Assembly (NCBI GenBank): GCA_024138015.1 | Contig: JAMXBB010000006.1 | Location: 76,414,135-76,478,134, forward strand | Length of the DNA stretch: 64,000 nt | Direction of reading: 5' to 3' | Source of the DNA: Lumnitzera littorea | Taxonomy: Eukaryota > Streptophyta > Magnoliopsida > Myrtales > Combretaceae | Shown: piece after piece, positions 12,218 through 24,720 of the stretch | How positions within the stretch are numbered: the first letter of the stretch is position 1 | Layout: every line of letters begins with the position of its first letter | Notes under the pieces: model-generated | Told to the model about the DNA's origin: nothing | The model's database searches: none | Seen by the model: only the letters and a program-made list of their open reading frames with translations | Translations under genes and position numbers: made by a program

Positions 12218-13450
12218 ATGTCCTCTTCTAACTTTACTTCTATGGAGCAAACAGAAGAATTTACGTTAAATAATAGAGATGAAATACATATGAAAGATTT
12301 TAATAAAGTAATAGATGATTGGAAGATTCCTAAAACTTCCTATGATTAAATATATCAAATTGATAAATGGAAAATATTTGGTAAAAATGATTATGTAATA
12401 GCCATAGAAGAAAAAGATATCCCAATTTCTGATGGCTTAACCATAATAAAACTTTTAAATAATGAATTAATTAAAAAGATATACAAAAGAATGGAACTAT
12501 ATGCATATAGGTTTAATTTAAGTAAGAGTTAAACCTCTTACTAAATTAAGTCTAGATATCTCTGTTTTCATAGTCCTTAGAGATGTTAGGGAACTTGATT
12601 ACGAAAAGTCAATGCATGCTTCTATTGAGACTAGTCTTAATACTGGTTCAATATTATTTGAATGTCATCCGAATATTACCTTTGGTCTTAGGGATAAGAC
12701 CATAATAAATTCTTTAATTCTTCAAATCAAAACTCATAATTATAGAATGGTAGAAGGTGCTTAACAAATGGTTTTAATTTATAGAATATATTTTAAATTA
12801 ATGAAAACTACTTTTGGGTCTAAAGCTTATAAAATTGATAAAAGAGGTTAAACTCTTTTAATTCAAATAAACCTAACTAAAGTCAATGTTTTAATACCCA
12901 GAATGATCCAATGGTCTCAAGTTAATCTACTTGAACTTTAAGAAGTAGAAAACACTCTTCTTAAACAACCGGTTTACAATACTAAAGCTTCTAATGTTAT
13001 TTAACACTTTGAAGGTAAGGTAAACATCCAATTTACTAGGAGAACTTTAGATTACCTTAGAAGACCCTTAAAAATAAAGTTAATATCATCCTCTTATAGA
13101 AGATCTATAGATTTACCTCCACCTCTAACTATTATTCATTCACCATTTAATGTCCAATTAAATGATTAACCTAATGTCCAAAACATTCCAGAAAGTGGAG
13201 AACCAAACCTTAATGTTTTTGGAATAATCAATAATAAGTCAGGTATAACTAGACTAGTTTACCAACCTAGTAATAAACCAAAATATGAAGAACCTTTACC
13301 ATCAATAATAAGTGACCTAGAATTTAGTATTTTAGAGAAACCTTTTGAACCATATAGGATTTTCCTAAATAAAGAGTTTAATTCACTAAAAAATTAAAAA
13401 AAAATTAAAAAATGGTATTTTAGCACTTTCAATAGTATTATTGAGCAAAC
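12218..13450 (+). pseudogene. pararetrovirus movement protein region, broken
   Basis: It starts at an ATG at 12218 and reads through stops near 12347, 12533, 12762 and 12850. The central part at about 12550-12760 has the layout of 30K-type caulimovirid movement proteins: a beta-rich run with FIVLRDVREL, a block with GSILFECHP, and TFGLRD. The C-terminal part to about 13450 is coding-like but more degenerate. Position ahead of the coat protein agrees with viral gene order. Naming rests on the general pattern, not an alignment. Confidence 0.55.
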
Positions 13451-14890
13451 AAAAGATGAATATTATAATTTTATATATGAAAATGGTTTTCAAATATTTT
13501 TCTTAGAATGGTTTGAAGAATATTATTTAAAACCAAAAGAAATTAATATTGTAAATGAATGTTTCAAATGACAACTAAGTGATGGTCAAATAATTGAGTC
13601 TAATCACCTACCACTTAGCAATATTAAAACAATACACAAGAACACTGAAATAACTCTTACGCCTTTTAAAAATGCTACAGAAGAAGAAGGCTTAAGAATA
13701 AAAAAAGTAATAAACCAAAATAACTATATTAATCAACATTTATATATTATAGGAAAACAATTAGATAAAATGGAAAATACAATAAATAATGAAATAAATA
13801 AAACTTACGAGAAAACTCTAATTAATAAAACTAATAAAAATACATCATTATTCAAACCTTTTGAAATACCTAAAAATCCAAGTAATGAATTTTTAAAAGC
13901 CTTAGATAATAAGAAAAGAAGGATAAAAAATAAAATGGTTAAAGAAAAAACTTCATCTTCATTAAGACCAATTGATATTTTAAAAATGGATATATCAATC
14001 AATAATTCAAAGTTAAGGGGTATTACCATCGATGATACATCTTCAAAAAAACTTAATATTCTTAATGAAACTAATAATGATTCAAATAATTCAAAAAATT
14101 ATTCAATAAATGTTTCCTTAAAAGATTTAAATATTAATGAGAATGAAAATGAAATTAAAAAAATTAATTGGAAAGAACCTCAAAAATTATATTATCAGAG
14201 AGCAACATCTTCGAATATACTTTTTGAAGAAAAAAAAAATGATAATTATCAAAACAGGTATTTTGTAGGATCTACTTATAAATGGAACATAGATGGTTAC
14301 TCAAAACAAAAAATTATTAATCAAATGATAATATTTTCAAACACTAATAAAATTGTTTCAAATGTTATTGATTACCAGGTAGCATTACTTTTAATTTTCG
14401 AGTTTACTAGATAATTAAAAAGTTAGTGGGATAACTATCTTACTGAGAAACAACGAATTAATATTTTAATCTCATGTAAAATTGATGAAAACGGAATGAG
14501 AATTCTTGATGAAAATAATGAACCAATTCAAGACATGATTAATACTTTAATATTCTCAATCAGTTAGCATTTCATAGGAGATCAATCTTGTATTAAAGAT
14601 AAGACCTTATATCTTCTATTCAATATGAAGTGTAAGTCTCTAAGAGAATTTCGATAGTATAAAAATATATTTCTCTAAAGAATCTTACTTAGAAATAATT
14701 GTAACCAACATTTTTGGAAAAAAAAGTTTTTAGCTAGTTTACTTAAATTAATAGGAGAACAAATTAGGAATAAAATCAAGGAGGAAAATAATAACGAAAT
14801 TCCTTATGATAATTTGTCTTATAGGGAATTAGCTTTCTATGTTTATGAAATTGGAACTAATTTATATACCACCATAAGACTTCAAAAATA
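13451..14890 (+). pseudogene. pararetrovirus coat protein region, broken
   Basis: This includes a 214-codon open run (13770-14414) that is rich in N, K and E and holds a block with YYQRATSSN. After a stop at 14412 the same frame goes on with coat-like sequence to about 14890, interrupted by further stops near 14424, 14568 and 14656. The acidic/asparagine-rich N-terminus and the following compact domain resemble caulimovirid coat proteins. It follows the movement protein and precedes a basic Cys-rich run, as expected. Confidence 0.55.
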
Positions 14891-14899
14891 ATTGAAGAA

Positions 14900-15100
14900 T
14901 AAATGACGCATAAAATGTCAAAATCTTGTGATTTCTATGCTCAATATAATCCTTAGAATCTTGGTGATTTATGTGCTTAACATGATCCTTCTTTTGTTGA
15001 TAAGAAGAAGAAAAAGAATATAAAACATTCACAATGTACTCAATGTTCTTACAAAAAACCTAAAAGGAATTTTATGAAAAAATCTCTCAAAAAATAATTG
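14900..15100 (+). pseudogene. basic Cys-rich (zinc-finger-like) tail of coat protein
   Basis: After the coat domain, one frame reads a Cys/His-bearing stretch, a run of five lysines preceded by DK, and a C-x-x-C pair (QCTQCSYKK near 15033-15060), with stops near 14954 and 14978. Caulimovirid coat proteins end in a CCHC knuckle with basic residues; here the knuckle is damaged and only part of the pattern remains. Confidence 0.4.
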
Positions 15101-16330
15101 AAAATATTTTACAAATTTTTGCTGAAAATGAATCTTCGATATTTGAAGAAGATTGTGATGATGGAATTCAAGTCAATGACATTGACATTGAATTAACATC
15201 AACATCTTCTGATGATATTCAACTTAATGTTTTAACTAACAAAGAAAAAGAAATACTTCAAAAAATTGATCAAATGTCTAATGATAATGCAAAACTCCAA
15301 TGTTTAAAAAATGTTAATAAAAATGTTTTAACAATTCTAGGAAATTTACCTTATAATCTAAAAGATATTTTAGAAAGAAGTAAAAAGCTATACAAAAAAT
15401 CCATTTCTATAAATGATCTTCATAATGAAATTAATATTCAAAAATAAGAAATAAAAGAATTAAAATAAACTTCAAAAGGATTTTCTTGAAATAAAATAAA
15501 AAATAATTGTTTAAGAAAACTTTGAATTTTCAGATAATAATAAAGCTGAAATTTCAAATAATGATAAATCCAAAAAATTTCTAAAGATGATTCTAATTAT
15601 CTTTTACAACTAGTATAAATAACTACAAGAAAATGGATAATTAATGTTATAATAAAAATTAACAATGAATTTGTATTAGAGACAACTACTTTATTTGATA
15701 CTAGTGCCAATCTAAACTGTATTAGGGAATGGTTGATTTCTACAAAATATTTTGAAAAAACAACCTAATCTTTAAGTTTTGCATCTTGTAACAAACTACG
15801 GATTGGTTTCAAATTGTCTAATATTGAAATTTTGAAAAATAATCTTTCCTATAAAACCGCTTTTATTCTTGTAAAGAATTTGAAACAAAATATCATTCTA
15901 GGAATTCCTTTTATCAATTTAATCTAACCATTTCCTATTGATGACAAAAGTATTGAGACACAATATTTGAAAAAGAAAATTGTTTTCAATTTTGCTTCGA
16001 AACCTCAAACTAAATATTTAAATGAATTAAAAGAATGTTTAATTTTTGAATTAAATTGTTTAATTAAATGTAAAGAAAAACACTTAATGTTCTTAAAGAA
16101 TGATCTTGAATTTAAGAAAATTGAAACTTAACTTTCTAATAATAATTTAAAGAAAAGAATTTCTAATTTAGAATTAGAAATAAAAAATTCAATATGTTTA
16201 ACATTGCCTAATGTTTTTGGGATCGTAAATCACATATTGTTGATTGACCTTACGAAAAAGACTTTAACGATAAAAATATTCCTATAAAAGCCAATATTAA
16301 TACATACAATAAGATAATTAGTTCATCATC
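15100..16330 (+). pseudogene. pararetrovirus aspartic protease region, truncated
   Basis: An acidic linker (15110-15450) is followed by a retropepsin-like domain from about 15620. The active site at 15697-15708 reads D-T-S-A, with the usual glycine replaced by serine, and the later block IILGIPF near 15890-15910 matches the expected hydrophobic-hydrophobic-G segment. Stops near 15616 and 15928 break the frame. The coding-like run fades at about 16330, where RT should begin; RT instead lies on the other strand at 12013. This is therefore an edge of the viral insertion or of its rearrangement. Confidence 0.6.
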
Positions 16331-18807
16331 TTTCCGAATATAGTAACAATAATTATTGTATATTACTAATTGATTATAGGGCTACCTTCTATTAGTTATA
16401 GCGTCTTGACTTCTTCACATCTTATCCATTTTTAGTAAGCTTTATATCATCATGATCCTCGTTTCGAGAATTATACAAACAACTCATGATATCAACCTTG
16501 CTAAAAAGTAACACTACCAAAATGCTCTTTTGCAGTTTTGATACAATGGTATATTATCATTATCACTTATTAAATTATATTATACTTAACAGCTTATCAT
16601 CACTCATTGATCCTTACTAAATCCACATTGATCATTAAGTATTCTTCATGAAAATATTAAGCTTGAATTATGTGAATTAAATATTTGTAGTTTTACTTAT
16701 TGTTTATCAATATACTCAAAATACAACTAAATACTTGTTATATATAGAATAAATAGTAAACCAATTGAAGTAATTCCACAAAAAAAAATCAAAGTCATAA
16801 AAATATATAGTTTCATACCTAGAAATTAGAAATATTAAATTAGCCCATTAGATATAGTTTCCAAATTATTGATTTTATGCCCATTTTTACTAAAAATTAC
16901 GTTAAATTATGTAAATAATCAAATTTGATTGTAAGGCCAAAACCAATTATTCCTAATGTTGTTGTCCAATCTCAAAAATCATTTAGACTTAGATACATCA
17001 AATAGATTTAAGAAAAACTCATTGATTCCTCATTTTGCAAAATTGGGAAGATTTGGCAAAAAAATTAAAATAAATATCAAACACACATTTTATCAAAATA
17101 TCTTATTATGTAAATTAAATATAAGTTATTAAGAGTATAAACTAAGAATTGGGGTAGAAACAACATCATTTAATATTTTAAAAAAATTAATTTAATTTTC
17201 ATCTATAATAGTAGATTTCTTAAGGAACCTATGTTTCAACTATTTGTTTCATTAAAATAAATTACCATATTAATCTATATATAAAGTAAATTTAAAATAA
17301 CGGGTTTCATAACCAATCTTGGAGATTTAATATTTTTCTAAATAAAAAAAAAAACTTATAAGTACAAAGTGAGCACAACCTTTCTCTAGCTTTTAACCTC
17401 TCTCTTTATATGTCTACCAAGAAAGGCGTTGTCTAAAGTGTATGCAATTAATATTTGGTGAATTTTGGTGGCCATTTGTTATTTTTACCAAATTTCTCCT
17501 ATTTTATCTTAATGATGGTTGGCACCCGTAATGGTGGTTCCCTAAGGTAAGTGATACTCAATGTGATTCTTTGTAAAGAGCGGATGTTGCAATTTAAGTT
17601 TGGTGATTTTAGGAGCTAAAGTGAAATTTTTAATGAATTTTTCTCTATTTATAGGTTGAATTTTTAATTAAACTATTAATAGTTAATTACTTTTTTAATA
17701 CCTAGTGGATGGCATGAGCCGGTATTTCCTTTCTTGCTTGTTGAGATTTCATTTTTTTATAATAAATCTATATATGTTAATTTTATTATTAGTATTAGAT
17801 AATAATTAAATAAGAAATAAATATGAACTCCAATCTAATGTTACTGGCCTCCTTGAGTTTAACTTCATATTAATTCATTACAAATAAATATCTCTTAGTT
17901 AGTTTTTAATATGGTAGAGTAGTCAATTATACATTAAATCTTAACCTCTTGATTTTTAGAATAATTAAGATTCTATTGACAAATTTAAGATTATGAGTAA
18001 AATTGGTTGCATTGTAACTTTTTTTCTAACTTTGACTCTACAAAAGTGCTTCTTCTAACTTTTTTTTACTAAAATTTGACATCATTAGAATAAAAATTCT
18101 CATTAGCCTTAAATTCTAAAACATAAGCCCCGAACATGGTTTTCTAGTTCTTTTCCCAAGCAAACATATGTAACATAAATTATCAAACCTATAGGATGTA
18201 GCATTTACTTTATATGCCAAATGATTTATCTTTAGCATCTCATTATATATGAGAGCTTGGTTTTCAAGTTATTAATTGGTAATAAATTGTATTGAATAGT
18301 TTATATTTATATCAAATCAAAGACCCTATCTTCTTCAATTTGCAAAATGAACCATATGGATTTACTTTTTCTAACTATTGTGATCTCAGCATAAAGTTTG
18401 ACCTAAATTAGATAATGTTGCCCTGCATCCCAAATTTAGGAGCTTAGAACATAGGGTTAATACAATCTTCGAGATTGAATTAAGCCTTGGACTTCTCAAC
18501 AAAGTGAATAAAATTGTTAGTAAAAGCAAGAAAATGTTAAAAATTCACTTTATCATTATAAAGTTAGGTGGATAAATATCTGTTTTTCCATATATATTAC
18601 TTAAAGAGAACATGCAAAATGGTGGACTTAGTAAAGGACTTGAGACTCTACATTATTAGTAAGAGATATTAGAGGAAAACAAACCTAAAGAGTATATGAT
18701 AGGGAAATATTAGAGGAAAAAAAGGTCTTAAAGCTACTAAGTGACGGAGGCATGTGTTGTACATCATGTGCATTTTAGAAAGAAAGAAAAAAGTAAGACA
18801 AAGTTAT
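16331..18807. other. AT-rich non-coding spacer
   Basis: No coding or RNA feature is supportable. There are several homopolymer runs and no recognisable element ends. Confidence 0.5.
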
Positions 18808-19213
18808 AACATGGTGTTTGGTAACTACTAGAAACAAAAAGAAATCCATGGAAAGAAATAAAACAAACATATTTTTTATCGATGTTTAGATATAAAAAGT
18901 GGAGATGAACATAAATGGATGGAAATGTTTAAAGTATATATATAACAATTATTGAATTAATTTACCTTCTTAAATTCCCTCTTTTTTATTTCCATCTCAT
19001 TATAAGACCATTTTTATAATTTTATCTATGTTTAATCCATTTCTTTTAATTTCTCTTCATATTTAAGGAGAAAGAAAAATAACATTATAATTGGAAACAT
19101 TATAGTTGGAAATGATTGCATCAATCCCTTCCACTTCGTTTCATTTCTATTCCAACTACAACACAACTTACTTCGATTCTTTCTTCTAAATTTCCATCAA
19201 TCCAAACCATGTA
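18808..19213. mobile_element. MITE-like element with terminal inverted repeats
   Basis: The left end reads ACATGGTGTTTGGT and the right end, read on the other strand, ACATGGTTTGGAT. The interior of about 380 bases is non-coding and contains purine- and pyrimidine-rich stretches that can pair. This fits a small non-autonomous DNA transposon, but no convincing target duplication is seen. Confidence 0.35.
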
Positions 19214-19406
19214 ACAATGTGTTTGGTAAGTTTTGATAAAAAAAAAGAAATGAGCAAAAATAAATAGAAAAAAAAAAGGATTGAAAATAAAATGAAGAAT
19301 AATTTTTATTTTGTATTTGATAACAAATAAATGATAAAATTTGAAATAAAGAGAAATGGAGTTAATATTGAATAAAATTATTGAGAATTTTAAATTGATG
19401 AATATT

Positions 19407-19930
19407 AAGAGTGGGCGTAGTTCGGTTCAGTACGGTTCGCCCTTCCTTACCGAATTGAATCTAATATAACTATTTGGTTTTTTTTTTTTTTGAAAGTTGA
19501 ACCTAATCATATGATTTGGTTTATAAATTTTTCGAACTTAATTAAAATCGGTTTAGTTCGGTTTGATCTATAATTTGAATCGTTTGTGTTAAATTTTCAA
19601 TAAACATTTTTATCTCCATTAAATATAAAATTTAAAATAGAATTTACTCAGTTTAATTTTAATAATTGATAAAAAATTAAGATAAAGAATAACAAAATAT
19701 AAAAAATTTGATGAAATCTATGAAGATTAATGGAAAAAAATATAAAAAATTACATAAATTTTTTTTATTTAACTAAACGGTTTGATTCGATTCGCTTTTT
19801 AAACTAAACCGTAAACTATTTATATATAATCGAACTGAACTATAAACCAAACAATTCATAAAAAAACTAATTTTTAGTTCAATTTATAATTAAATTGGTG
19901 ATTTAAGATTTTTTTATCTAACCCTAATAA
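19407..19930. mobile_element. inverted-repeat element rich in CGGTT/AACCG motifs
   Basis: The left side carries repeated TTCGGTT motifs (19425-19450, 19548-19565). The right side carries the complementary AAACCG/CGAACTGAAC motifs (19775-19850), so much of the block can fold back on itself. Elements of this look, often ending near AACCCTA, are common non-autonomous DNA transposons in plants. The edges are approximate. Confidence 0.4.
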
Positions 19931-20032
19931 ATATTATTATAAGGATAATTTTATAATTGTCTTATATTTTTATCGATTTCTGCACATTTCTATCTAATTT
20001 AAGAAGGAAACTAAGTGGATTATGACTTTCCA

Positions 20033-20123
20033 CCTTTTTTTTTTTTTTTTAACCAATTTTCTCATCATTTAAGTTGCCAATTACATCACTCTCTCTCTCT
20101 CTCTCTCTCTTTTTTTTTTTTTC
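20033..20123. repeat. poly-T tracts and (CT)n run
   Basis: A 17-base T run is followed by a spacer, an 11-fold CT run and another T run. A pyrimidine tract of this kind is common around the transcription start and 5' UTR of plant genes, and it lies just ahead of the Rab pseudogene leader. Confidence 0.8.
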
Positions 20124-20129
20124 CATGAT

Positions 20130-20421
20130 CTAAACACAGAGTCAAACTTGAGAACTGCATTTCAGCCACCACCACTATAGAAAGCGTTCTGCAGTTGTCA
20201 CTTGTCGGTCAATTAAGATTGTTCCTCTATCTCCTCCCCAATGGGGCTTCTCGTGTGACTTCTAGGAGATACGATCTCACCCCTTTCAATATCCCCCTTT
20301 CTTCCTCCCTCTAAGCAGGTGATTTCCACTGTCGTTTTGGATACATCTATTTCATTTTCTATTGTACCGAAGCTCGAAATTAATTGTTAGTGTTTTTGTG
20401 TTGGACGCAGACAATCCGGGA
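20130..20421 (+). other. former 5' UTR with intron of the Rab pseudogene
   Basis: Relatively GC-rich, leader-like sequence precedes the former start codon. AAGCAG|GTGATT at 20318/20319 and ACGCAG|ACAATC at 20410/20411 make a plausible intron in the 5' UTR, 12 bases before the ATG at 20422. This is inferred from splice-like signals only. Confidence 0.4.
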
Positions 20422-20494
20422 ATGGCTGGTCCGCCGCAAGAGCTCGAGCTGGTCATGATTATCTCAGTAAACTTTTGTCGATCTGCGATAGCGG
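20422..20494 (+). pseudogene. RABE pseudogene exon 1
   Basis: It encodes the N-terminus: MAGPP, then after a one-base loss the frame ARARAGHDYLSKLLSICDSG, in which the strand-1 residues and the start of the P-loop (DSG) are visible. The expected donor after GATAGCGG is degenerate (CACTTT), so the exon end is approximate. Confidence 0.75.
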
Positions 20495-21489
20495 CACTTT
20501 CTCTTTCCTGATTCTGTCTCGAACTTCTCGTCTTTTGTTTAATTGAATATATAGTTTTATTTGGACCTGGAACTTCTGTTACTCTAGGTTTATATGCAAA
20601 TCACTGTTTTTATCTGCGAAATCATTTGGAACTTCTGGTACTTTCTTAGTAATAACTAATAAGTTTTTTCTACTACCTTCTATTAGAATGGAAAATATAT
20701 TGGTCAATGGGAAAAAATTCTTAGATATTCGTAAGAATTAATTAAAACAATTCCTTATGGAAATGGGAGTTGTTTTCATTCATACCTTAGGATCTTCTAT
20801 TTGGCCGTCAACCACCAGCGCTAACTTTCCCCATTCCATCTCGTGATTGACAAAGCGGTGATGCCGTTTAGCGCAATGAATTTCCATATCGGGGTTGAAA
20901 TGCGTAACCATACTAGATATTACTGAAAAATTACTTAAATATAAAAAATATCATTTGCGAAAACTGCTTTTCAGATATACATGCATAAACTATGCTCCTT
21001 AATATATATAATGGTGCATCATATATTATATAGCTCAAGCCTGTTGAGTATTAGCTCAGCTTGGTTAGAGTTAGACCTCTTTCATGGTTGACTTTGGAAT
21101 TCATGTTGATGGATTGATGTCCATGCTAATCTCTTTGATTAATATGTTATTTCCATTAGGGTTTTCTTTGAGCACCACAGCCAGTACATTCTTTGAGAAA
21201 GTTTAGGAAGGGCATGCTGGTTGATGAGTTTCTACTGCTTTCGTAGATATAATATTGAAGTAGTTTAGAATCATTAATGTCTCGTTTACTTGGAGGAATT
21301 GGAATTTAATTCCTTTCTTATTCCTTATTATAGCATTTACTTGATTTTTTTGTCTTCGAATTACAATACCTTAAGAATCCTTATTATGTGAAGTCAAATA
21401 ATAAGAATAAGGATATAATAGGGATTCCTTGATTCAACTAAAAAATTAGATTCTTTATAAAATTTCACATTTTTTTCAAAAATAATTTC

Positions 21490-21960
21490 GTATCAATTTA
21501 ATAATGACCATCATCACTAATGCTACTACTGACTATCATTGACTATTATCATTATCGCTACCGCCACCGCCACTATTATCATCGCTAGTAGTACTAACTA
21601 TCGATCACATATCGTCATCGTTACTGTTACTGTCACTGTTACTATCATTATTGTCATCAGCATCATTATCATCGCACTGCTACCATCACCATCACATTAC
21701 TGTTACCATCACCATCACCATCACATTACTACTACCACCATTATCATAGTTGCCGCCGCTATTGCCGCCACCTCCACCTCTACTGCCACTGCCATTGTTG
21801 CCTCTACCGCTACTGTTATCACCATCAACTATCGCTACCGCCACTACTACCGCTACCGCCATCGTCACTACCGCTACTGCCATAGCCATCGTCATCGCCC
21901 ACCATTATCACTACCGCTCTTAATCGCTATTAATCATTACCACCCCCTCCGCTTCGGTAA
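21490..21960. repeat. imperfect (ATC/ACC/GCC)n array in intron 1
   Basis: About 470 bases of interrupted trinucleotide repeats (CAT, CAC, CCA, CCG, ACT, ATC), with runs such as CATCACCATCACCATCACA. It gives long open frames on both strands that translate to low-complexity Thr/Ile/His or Gly/Val runs. These are a composition effect and not genes. Confidence 0.85.
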
Positions 21961-22345
21961 TCGATTTCCACTACCACTATTTATTATTTTAGAATTATTT
22001 GAGAAAGAAAATGAATTAAGGGTACTTTAGTCATTAAAGTTCTATTATGTATCTATTTTTAAATTATTTATTAGTTCAACTAAATAAAATAATAGTCATT
22101 ACACCCTTATTATATTTCTTAAGAATTCTAATTATATTTCCTCTTCATTCCATTCAGTGAAATGAACGAATTGTAAAGAAAGGCATATTTATCTACTGTA
22201 TTTACTTGTTAGAAATTTTGTGGTATAAATTGCAAAGGAATTTGGCATAACGATATGCAATCAAATTATAGTTATTATGCGTAAAATGATATAGGCTCAA
22301 TAGTGCATAGATCTCTAATCTTACATGGTTCTTGTTCATTCACAG

Positions 22346-22419
22346 GTGAAGGTAAGGGTTGTCTTCTATTGTGATTTTCAGATGGTTCATTCGCTACTCG
22401 TTTCATTACAACGATATGG
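22346..22419 (+). pseudogene. RABE pseudogene exon 2
   Basis: Acceptor CACAG at 22341-22345. The frame reads GEGKGCLLL, a TGA stop where an arginine codon is expected, then FSDGSFATRFITT. This is the P-loop second half and switch I. The valine and serine of the nucleotide-binding loop are replaced. One extra base sits near the donor (about 22416). Confidence 0.8.
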
Positions 22420-22501
22420 TACTTATGCTTGCAAATTCTGATAACTGGTAATTTTTCTTCGAGGTCTATGCTATTCAGCTTTTCCTTCTCCTTCCTTGCA
22501 G

Positions 22502-22602
22502 TATCAATTTCAAGATTAGAACTATAGATCTTGATGGAAAAAGAATCAAGCTTCAAATTTGGGCTATTGCTGGTCAAGAGCAGTTTTGGACAATTACAAT
22601 GG
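22502..22602 (+). pseudogene. RABE pseudogene exon 3
   Basis: Acceptor TTGCAG at 22496-22501; donor GTAAGT at 22603. The open frame reads INFKIRTIDLDGKRIKLQIW, then AIAGQEQFWTITM. The D-T of the WDTAGQE switch II motif has become A-I, removing the conserved aspartate. Confidence 0.85.
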
Positions 22603-23115
22603 GTAAGTTCATGTCGTTGAAGGATCTATCAGTTGACTTGTAAATTTTACTGAATTAAGCACTATTGGCTTGGTGATGTGAGCATATCCATGAAATATGT
22701 GTATGACACCTTTTCAGACTCTCCGTAAAAATCTTCTTGCAAGTATGATATTGTTTGATGAAATATCATTCTGAGATTCATGCTGATATAATCTTCTAAT
22801 TGGCTCATGTTCTGCTGGTTGTCTTCTTAGTGCTTCACAGTTTGTACTATTACAAATCAACTAGAGATTGACAAGATATTCTTGATATCTTGTAAATTAT
22901 TTTGTAGAATAAGCCCATGTATTGCTTACATAGTGAGCCCAATCCTGTTTTTTCTATCACCTATCCTTTTCTGGAGGACACAATGTAAGATATGCAAATC
23001 CACGTTTGCATTCTGATATAGTTGGAAATACATGATAGATAAATCCATCAAGAGTGTGCTTGTTTTGTGGAATAAGTTTTTGGATTTCTTTTCCACATTT
23101 GATATGATCAAAGCT

Positions 23116-23201
23116 TTGTAGTTGTTAAAAATTATATTAGTATTCACAAGAGGTTGCATTGTAGTTGTTAAAAATTATATTAGTATTCACAAGAGGTTGC
23201 A
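23116..23201. repeat. perfect 43-bp tandem duplication
   Basis: 23116-23158 and 23159-23201 are identical, starting TTGTAGTTG and ending GAGGTTGCA. It lies in intron 3 of the Rab pseudogene, just ahead of element E1. Perfect identity in such decayed surroundings means it is recent. Confidence 0.95.
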
Positions 23202-23228
23202 GATGCTAGTGCTTAAGTGCTGAGTAAT

Positions 23229-23535
23229 TGATAGGACTATAGTTGGGCCTAAAGCCCATAAGCCGCTAGTTTGAAGGGTTTACTATAGGAAGATATTTAA
23301 GTAAAATAAACGTTAGAGGTTAGAGGTCCACCGTTACTTATCTTTTACAGTACAGTAAACATGTGCATTGCTAGGGCAACACATCATCGGTACAGATATC
23401 ACAATAGAGGAAAAATAGAGTTCATTCACTATCTTTATCACTAAAAGAAATATATCTTCTTCTACATTGGAGTTGCAAGCTTTGTTTCTATCTTCTTCTC
23501 ATTTTCTTTTGCTACTTTCTTTTACTTGCTTAGTT
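23229..23535 (+). mobile_element. E1 5' LTR and adjacent primer site
   Basis: The LTR starts TGATAGG. The following TGGTATCTAATA at 23538 resembles a tRNA-Met type primer site (TGGTATCAGAGC), so the LTR ends just before it. The terminal CA is not preserved. Confidence 0.65.
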
Positions 23536-23578
23536 CTTGGTATCTAATAACTAGTTCGACCTGCTAGATCGTAGAGGA

Positions 23579-24720
23579 GGTATGGATGATGAGATGGAGT
23601 AAAGAGTTGAAGCTTTAGGAAATGTGGTGCGTGTGATGTTTGAAGACATGAGGCATTTGGCGATGGAGAATGAGAGGAGTTGGTCAAATAACAAGATGCA
23701 TTAGAAGTTGAATTTGGTTGAGAAGCTGAAGTTGAGGCTAGAGTCCGTCAAACTGCTTAAGTCTTGATAGAAAAAAATTTCTTCAAACAAGAGAGGGGGA
23801 TCTTAGCAACAGCAATGTGAGTGAATTAGGTACCCCCAAAGTGAGCATGGTAGAGAATGAGCGGTGTAGAGTCATAAGTTTAGAGGCAGTTAGATCTCAG
23901 TAATGGCATGCCGGTTGGGGGTGTTTGATGGACGAATATGTGATGAAGGTGAAGAAACCCACACGGGTACAAGACGTGTTGAGCTACCATTATTCAATGG
24001 AGAAGTCCCATAAATTTGGTAGCTAGGGCAAAACAATTCTTTTGGATACATGAAACAAGCAATGTTACCCGAGTTCAAATGGTGTTCGTGAGTATGGCAG
24101 GGAAAGCAGCATTGTAGTTTAAGGTATTGAAGAAGAGGAGTTTGGAGTTGTGAGAATTGTTATAAAGAGAGATGCTTAAGTGCTATAGTGGTTGGAAAGT
24201 CGTGAATTCATATGAAGGATTTGAAGTGTTAGCCAAATACTTGAGCTTTAGAAGAGCAATTAATGAGTTATTTCATGGATGGGTTGCAGGTAAACATTTG
24301 GAAAAGAGCGAGAACCCATGATTTGATTTCTATTGCTTAGGTAATGGACTTAGCCATGGATGTGGAAGAAGAGCTTGGGCAAGTTAGGAGTTTGTTCATA
24401 GCTCAGCCTCGACACATAATCATAGTGACATAAGGGGAGTACGAAGTGATGCTGGGGGGATTTCCACAAGAGGGCAATCTTGGATTGTGTCTTGTTGGAG
24501 CACCTGTAATGTAAGAAGTCAGATTTAGCACGAGTTCAAACTCTATAAACCCAACATCTCATGTTCATAGCCAAGGAAAGAGTAGCTTAAATCATACCAT
24601 GGAACAAAAGGGGGGGCTAGTACTACTCTTATGCCAAATCGCTTGCTATGAATAGAAAAAGATTATGTGTTCGATGTAATCAGTCTTATCACCTGCTCTA
24701 CTAATGCCCAAACAAAGCTC
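23579..24720 (+). pseudogene. E1 gag with zinc knuckle, broken
   Basis: It starts near the ATG at 23583. A gag-like region (for example RRVELPLFNGEVP at about 23965, then AGKAALWFKVL at about 24097) leads to a knuckle C-V-R-C...H....C at about 24667-24712, with a stop just before the last cysteine. Many stops and shifts. Confidence 0.6.

Larger units (their letters stand above)
7695..16330. mobile_element. rearranged endogenous pararetrovirus (Caulimoviridae)
   Basis: Parts of a complete plant pararetrovirus are present but in two opposed blocks. Minus strand, reading leftward from 12013: reverse transcriptase, RNase H, a further ORF, a promoter with TATA box, a leader with repeats and a small decayed ORF ending near 7860. 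Plus strand, reading rightward from 12218: movement protein, coat protein with zinc-finger region, and aspartic protease, ending near 16330. In circular caulimovirid genomes these parts follow one another on one strand, so a head-to-head join lies between 12013 and 12218. Integration of such viruses by host repair, often as rearranged copies, is established. Stops in nearly every part show that this copy cannot express a full set of proteins. The genus is not assigned. Confidence 0.8.

Noticed and set aside
21539..22030. 163-codon open frame, plus strand
   Set aside because: It lies wholly in a trinucleotide repeat array within a pseudogene intron. The translation is low complexity and the opposite strand is open too.
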